DNA of 64,000 bases from Telmatobacter sp. DSM 110680 (GTDB lineage Bacteria > Acidobacteriota > Terriglobia > Terriglobales > Acidobacteriaceae), in assembly GCF_039994875.1 (NCBI RefSeq), contig NZ_CP121196.1, forward strand, positions 2,294,001 to 2,358,000, written 5' to 3'. Made by a program: the position numbers and the translations under genes. How positions within the stretch are numbered: the stretch's first letter is position 1; each line of letters begins with the position of its first letter. The notes under the pieces were generated by a model. That model had not been told where the DNA came from. It did not search any database and was given only the letters and a program-made list of their open reading frames with translations. This document shows positions 61,991 to 64,000 of this stretch, piece after piece.

Positions 61991-64000
61991 CTAAAGCCCA
62001 GTGTAGATCTGAAGTGACGCCCAGAAGAATGGCTTGCGGAATTCTCCTTTAGCGTGCAGTAGGGAGAGCTTAGCCTGGCGCAGCGCGGTAGCCGGCGGCA
62101 TGCCGTTATGCAGCCCCTGATAAAGAGACCCCATCAGGCGAGGTGTAGATTCGTCACTGACTTCCCAAAGACCTCCAATCACGTTGTGCGCTCCGGCGCG
62201 CAGGAATGCCCATGCCAGGCCTACCAGTCCTTCTCCCGCATAAGCTCGCGTGCCGCTTCCGTAGCAAGCAGAGACAGTAACAAGTCGAGCATGAATCGGA
62301 TGCTGGATGATTTCACGAGCGTGAAGTTTGAAAGAATCGTCGTCTGCGGATGAGCGGGAAAGGATAATCGCCGAATCGAGAGGATCGGTGCGGCTGGCAA
62401 CGCCGTGCGCCACAAAGTGAATATACGTAAATTGCTGCGGATTGCTGGAGGCATAAGACCCGGCTGTTGCCCGTTCGCGCGCGAAGACCGTTTCTTCCTG
62501 CCCAGGAAATTGCTGCTCAATCTGCTTCATTTCAGCTGCCGCCTTCGGCAACTCAGGATAGTCAGAGTTTGGTGAGACCGCGTCGCCAAGCAGCAACAAC
62601 GTGTTGCCTCTACTCTCCGATTGCTTTGCGGAGGCTAGGAGACGCAAGGATGGCGCAGAAAAGAGAGTCGCGTCTTCGATGAAGTAATGTGGAGTGGGAG
62701 CCGGGGCAATCAAGGTTTCAAAATCCAGCTGGCTCAGGAAGCCGTCGTCGAGAATTACTGTGTTTGATCCGGGCTGTATAAAATCACGAACCGGCTCGAT
62801 GAGCAGGTGATAGAGGCCAATGCCATCGGCATTTTGACGTTCAATCGGATCACTCAAGCCCAACAGAGATTTGCGATACCTGTCGACCATGGGAGCGAGC
62901 TTGCTCCTCGCGGGCAACGGAATCATCGTCGTCTTCGCTGGCGTGATCGTCCAGAGATATGACTCCTTCTCACCAACCCAATAGAAGAGTAGCGTTGCGT
63001 TTGCCTTTCGTGCGATGGCGTTGGCGTTGACAGAAACCTCAGAATCGAAAGTGGCGTTTGATTTCAGGCCGAGGCCTTGCTGCAAAGTGCGCGCGCGGCT
63101 TTGATCGGCAAGGGCGAGGGCGGCGTCGGTTTTGCGCTGTGCTACCAGAAAGTGAATGTAATCGTCGTAGATTCCGGTGGCATTCGCAAGGAAGGGAAGT
63201 TTCGATTCTTCATCATGAAGCTGATCGCGAGCAGACTCAAAAGTGCTGAGCGAAGTGCGATACATCCGATCAGCCGCGACAAGGTTGCCTTCTGACTCAT
63301 AAAGTCGAGCGAGCTCGTGCTGAGCGCCCAATTTCATCGAGGTCTGGCTTACCGGGTCATTCTCGACAGCGCGTAAGAGGTGTTCGGCATCGTTGTTTTG
63401 ATGTGTTGCCGCTGCAATCCGAGCCTGCGCAAATGTAACGTCGAGTGTATCGAGCCGATTGTTGTTTGCGCTTAGAAGTGGACCGAGTTGCTGGGCGTAG
63501 CCGCTTGCTTCATCCAAGTTGCCGGCGTCAATCGAGGCATGGGTAAGATCTTCAAGCGTGTTAATGACTTCTTCCTTGTTTTTGATCTGCTTTGCGCGTG
63601 TTAAAGCACTGCTGTAGGAATCTCTCGCTCTAGCGAAGTCCCCCGTTCTCCAGTACACATCCCCCGACGCTGTAAGCCACTTGATCTCGTTCCGGCTATT
63701 TCCAAGGTTCGCAGCGCGTTGTTCCGCCTCGATAAATAATTCCAGCGCCCGCTCTGCATCGCCTAGTCCGAAGTAGGCCCATCCCAGATTGCCAGAGATA
63801 CTCTCCGCGAGATCCTCGGCGCCGAGCTCAGTCGAGATCTGGTATGCATCCCTTGACCAGTCAACCGACTCATCGAAGTGTTCCGCCTGAAGCGCCAACC
63901 ATCCAAGATCTAAAGTTGTTGTGGACTCGAGGTATCGATCGTGAAGTGAGCGGGCAATCGCGAGAGCACCGAGAAAAGCAAACCGCGCTTCACGCAATTT
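61991..64000 (-). CDS. CHAT-domain protein with TPR region, 5' end beyond window
   Basis: The minus-strand frame is open from 64000 to the stop at 61991 (669 codons visible); the start lies past the right edge. The N-terminal visible half has TPR-like helices (LGDAERALELFIEAEQRA, WRTGDFARARDSYSSAL, DLTHASIDAGNLDEASGY). The C-terminal ~250 residues are a CHAT domain, with the caspase-like catalytic pair His in HFVAHGVASR and Cys in VSACYGSGTRAYAGEG, then LAWAFLRAGAHNVIGGLWEV. Such proteins are predicted cysteine peptidases with signalling or defence roles. Confidence 0.85.
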   Translation of the reverse strand, partial: KLREARFAFLGALAIARSLHDRYLESTTTLDLGWLALQAEHFDESVDWSRDAYQISTELGAEDLAESISGNLGWAYFGLGDAERALELFIEAEQRAANLGNSRNEIKWLTASGDVYWRTGDFARARDSYSSALTRAKQIKNKEEVINTLEDLTHASIDAGNLDEASGYAQQLGPLLSANNNRLDTLDVTFAQARIAAATHQNNDAEHLLRAVENDPVSQTSMKLGAQHELARLYESEGNLVAADRMYRTSLSTFESARDQLHDEESKLPFLANATGIYDDYIHFLVAQRKTDAALALADQSRARTLQQGLGLKSNATFDSEVSVNANAIARKANATLLFYWVGEKESYLWTITPAKTTMIPLPARSKLAPMVDRYRKSLLGLSDPIERQNADGIGLYHLLIEPVRDFIQPGSNTVILDDGFLSQLDFETLIAPAPTPHYFIEDATLFSAPSLRLLASAKQSESRGNTLLLLGDAVSPNSDYPELPKAAAEMKQIEQQFPGQEETVFARERATAGSYASSNPQQFTYIHFVAHGVASRTDPLDSAIILSRSSADDDSFKLHAREIIQHPIHARLVTVSACYGSGTRAYAGEGLVGLAWAFLRAGAHNVIGGLWEVSDESTPRLMGSLYQGLHNGMPPATALRQAKLSLLHAKGEFRKPFFWASLQIYTGL

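Noticed and set aside
61824..61996. Short plus-strand reading with DDEGQIWLGIR
   Set aside because: A single propeller-like phrase in a ~58-codon frame is too little to call a gene or relic.
1..64000. CRISPR array, insertion sequence or prophage
   Set aside because: No regular direct repeats with spacers, no transposase or integrase reading and no terminal inverted repeats were seen.

Overview
The window reads as chromosomal DNA of a diderm, GC-rich soil-type bacterium, most likely an acidobacterium of the class Terriglobia. The reasons are the orphan 'ADOP'-type FtsX/MacB permease, an ECF-like sigma factor next to a kinase-TPR protein, FecR proteins including one with WxPY-type repeats, a CHAT-TPR protein, a relic of a winged-helix/beta-propeller regulator, a VPS10/BNR propeller protein, and LptE plus a PagL-like protein, which imply an outer membrane with LPS. 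This placement is inference from gene content; there is no rRNA in the window. I see no insertion sequence, phage or CRISPR array.

Layout. 0-9.4 kb: 3' fragment of a cyclophilin, an orphan permease, the periplasmic foldase PpiD, amylomaltase MalQ and a two-gene ABC exporter. 9.5-16.3 kb: a tightly overlapping six-gene operon of ECF sigma factor, zinc-finger anti-sigma/FecR protein and two ABC-2 exporters. This is the most system-like locus here. 16.3-26.7 kb: LplT-Aas fusion, PagL-like outer-membrane protein, Ssb, a 1,201-residue LamG-GH2 glycosidase and a lipoprotein. 26.9-32 kb: three small membrane-protein genes, one with a duplicated domain I do not recognise, then an ECF-like sigma factor and a Ser/Thr kinase with TPRs. 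32-38 kb: DUF1003 protein, secreted alpha-amylase, haem A/O assembly genes (ctaB, a DUF420 protein, a small two-TM protein) and a shikimate kinase fused to a second domain.

38-48 kb: an EamA half-transporter, an LCM-type methyltransferase, lptE, holA, tandem hemerythrins, a full EamA transporter, a DUF763 protein divergent from a FecR protein, a secreted unknown, a PP2C phosphatase and an orphan receiver. 48.8-57.7 kb: three tRNAs (Pro-TGG, His-GTG, Arg-TCT), a DUF4112 protein, a 51-codon membrane microprotein missed by ordinary length cut-offs, the amt-PII ammonium module, and a FixJ-like response regulator with a DUF4118-PAS histidine kinase. 57.8-64 kb: a decayed gene relic beside tRNA-Arg, a large BNR/sortilin propeller protein and a CHAT-TPR protein running off the right edge.

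Functional themes are envelope biogenesis and quality control (PpiD, LptE, LplT-Aas, PagL-like, exporters), alpha-glucan and glycan use (MalQ, GH13, GH2), nitrogen uptake (Amt/PII) and dense signalling (two sigma factors, a kinase, a phosphatase, a histidine kinase and two receivers). Several perfect inverted repeats sit between convergent genes or at operon ends and are annotated as probable terminators.
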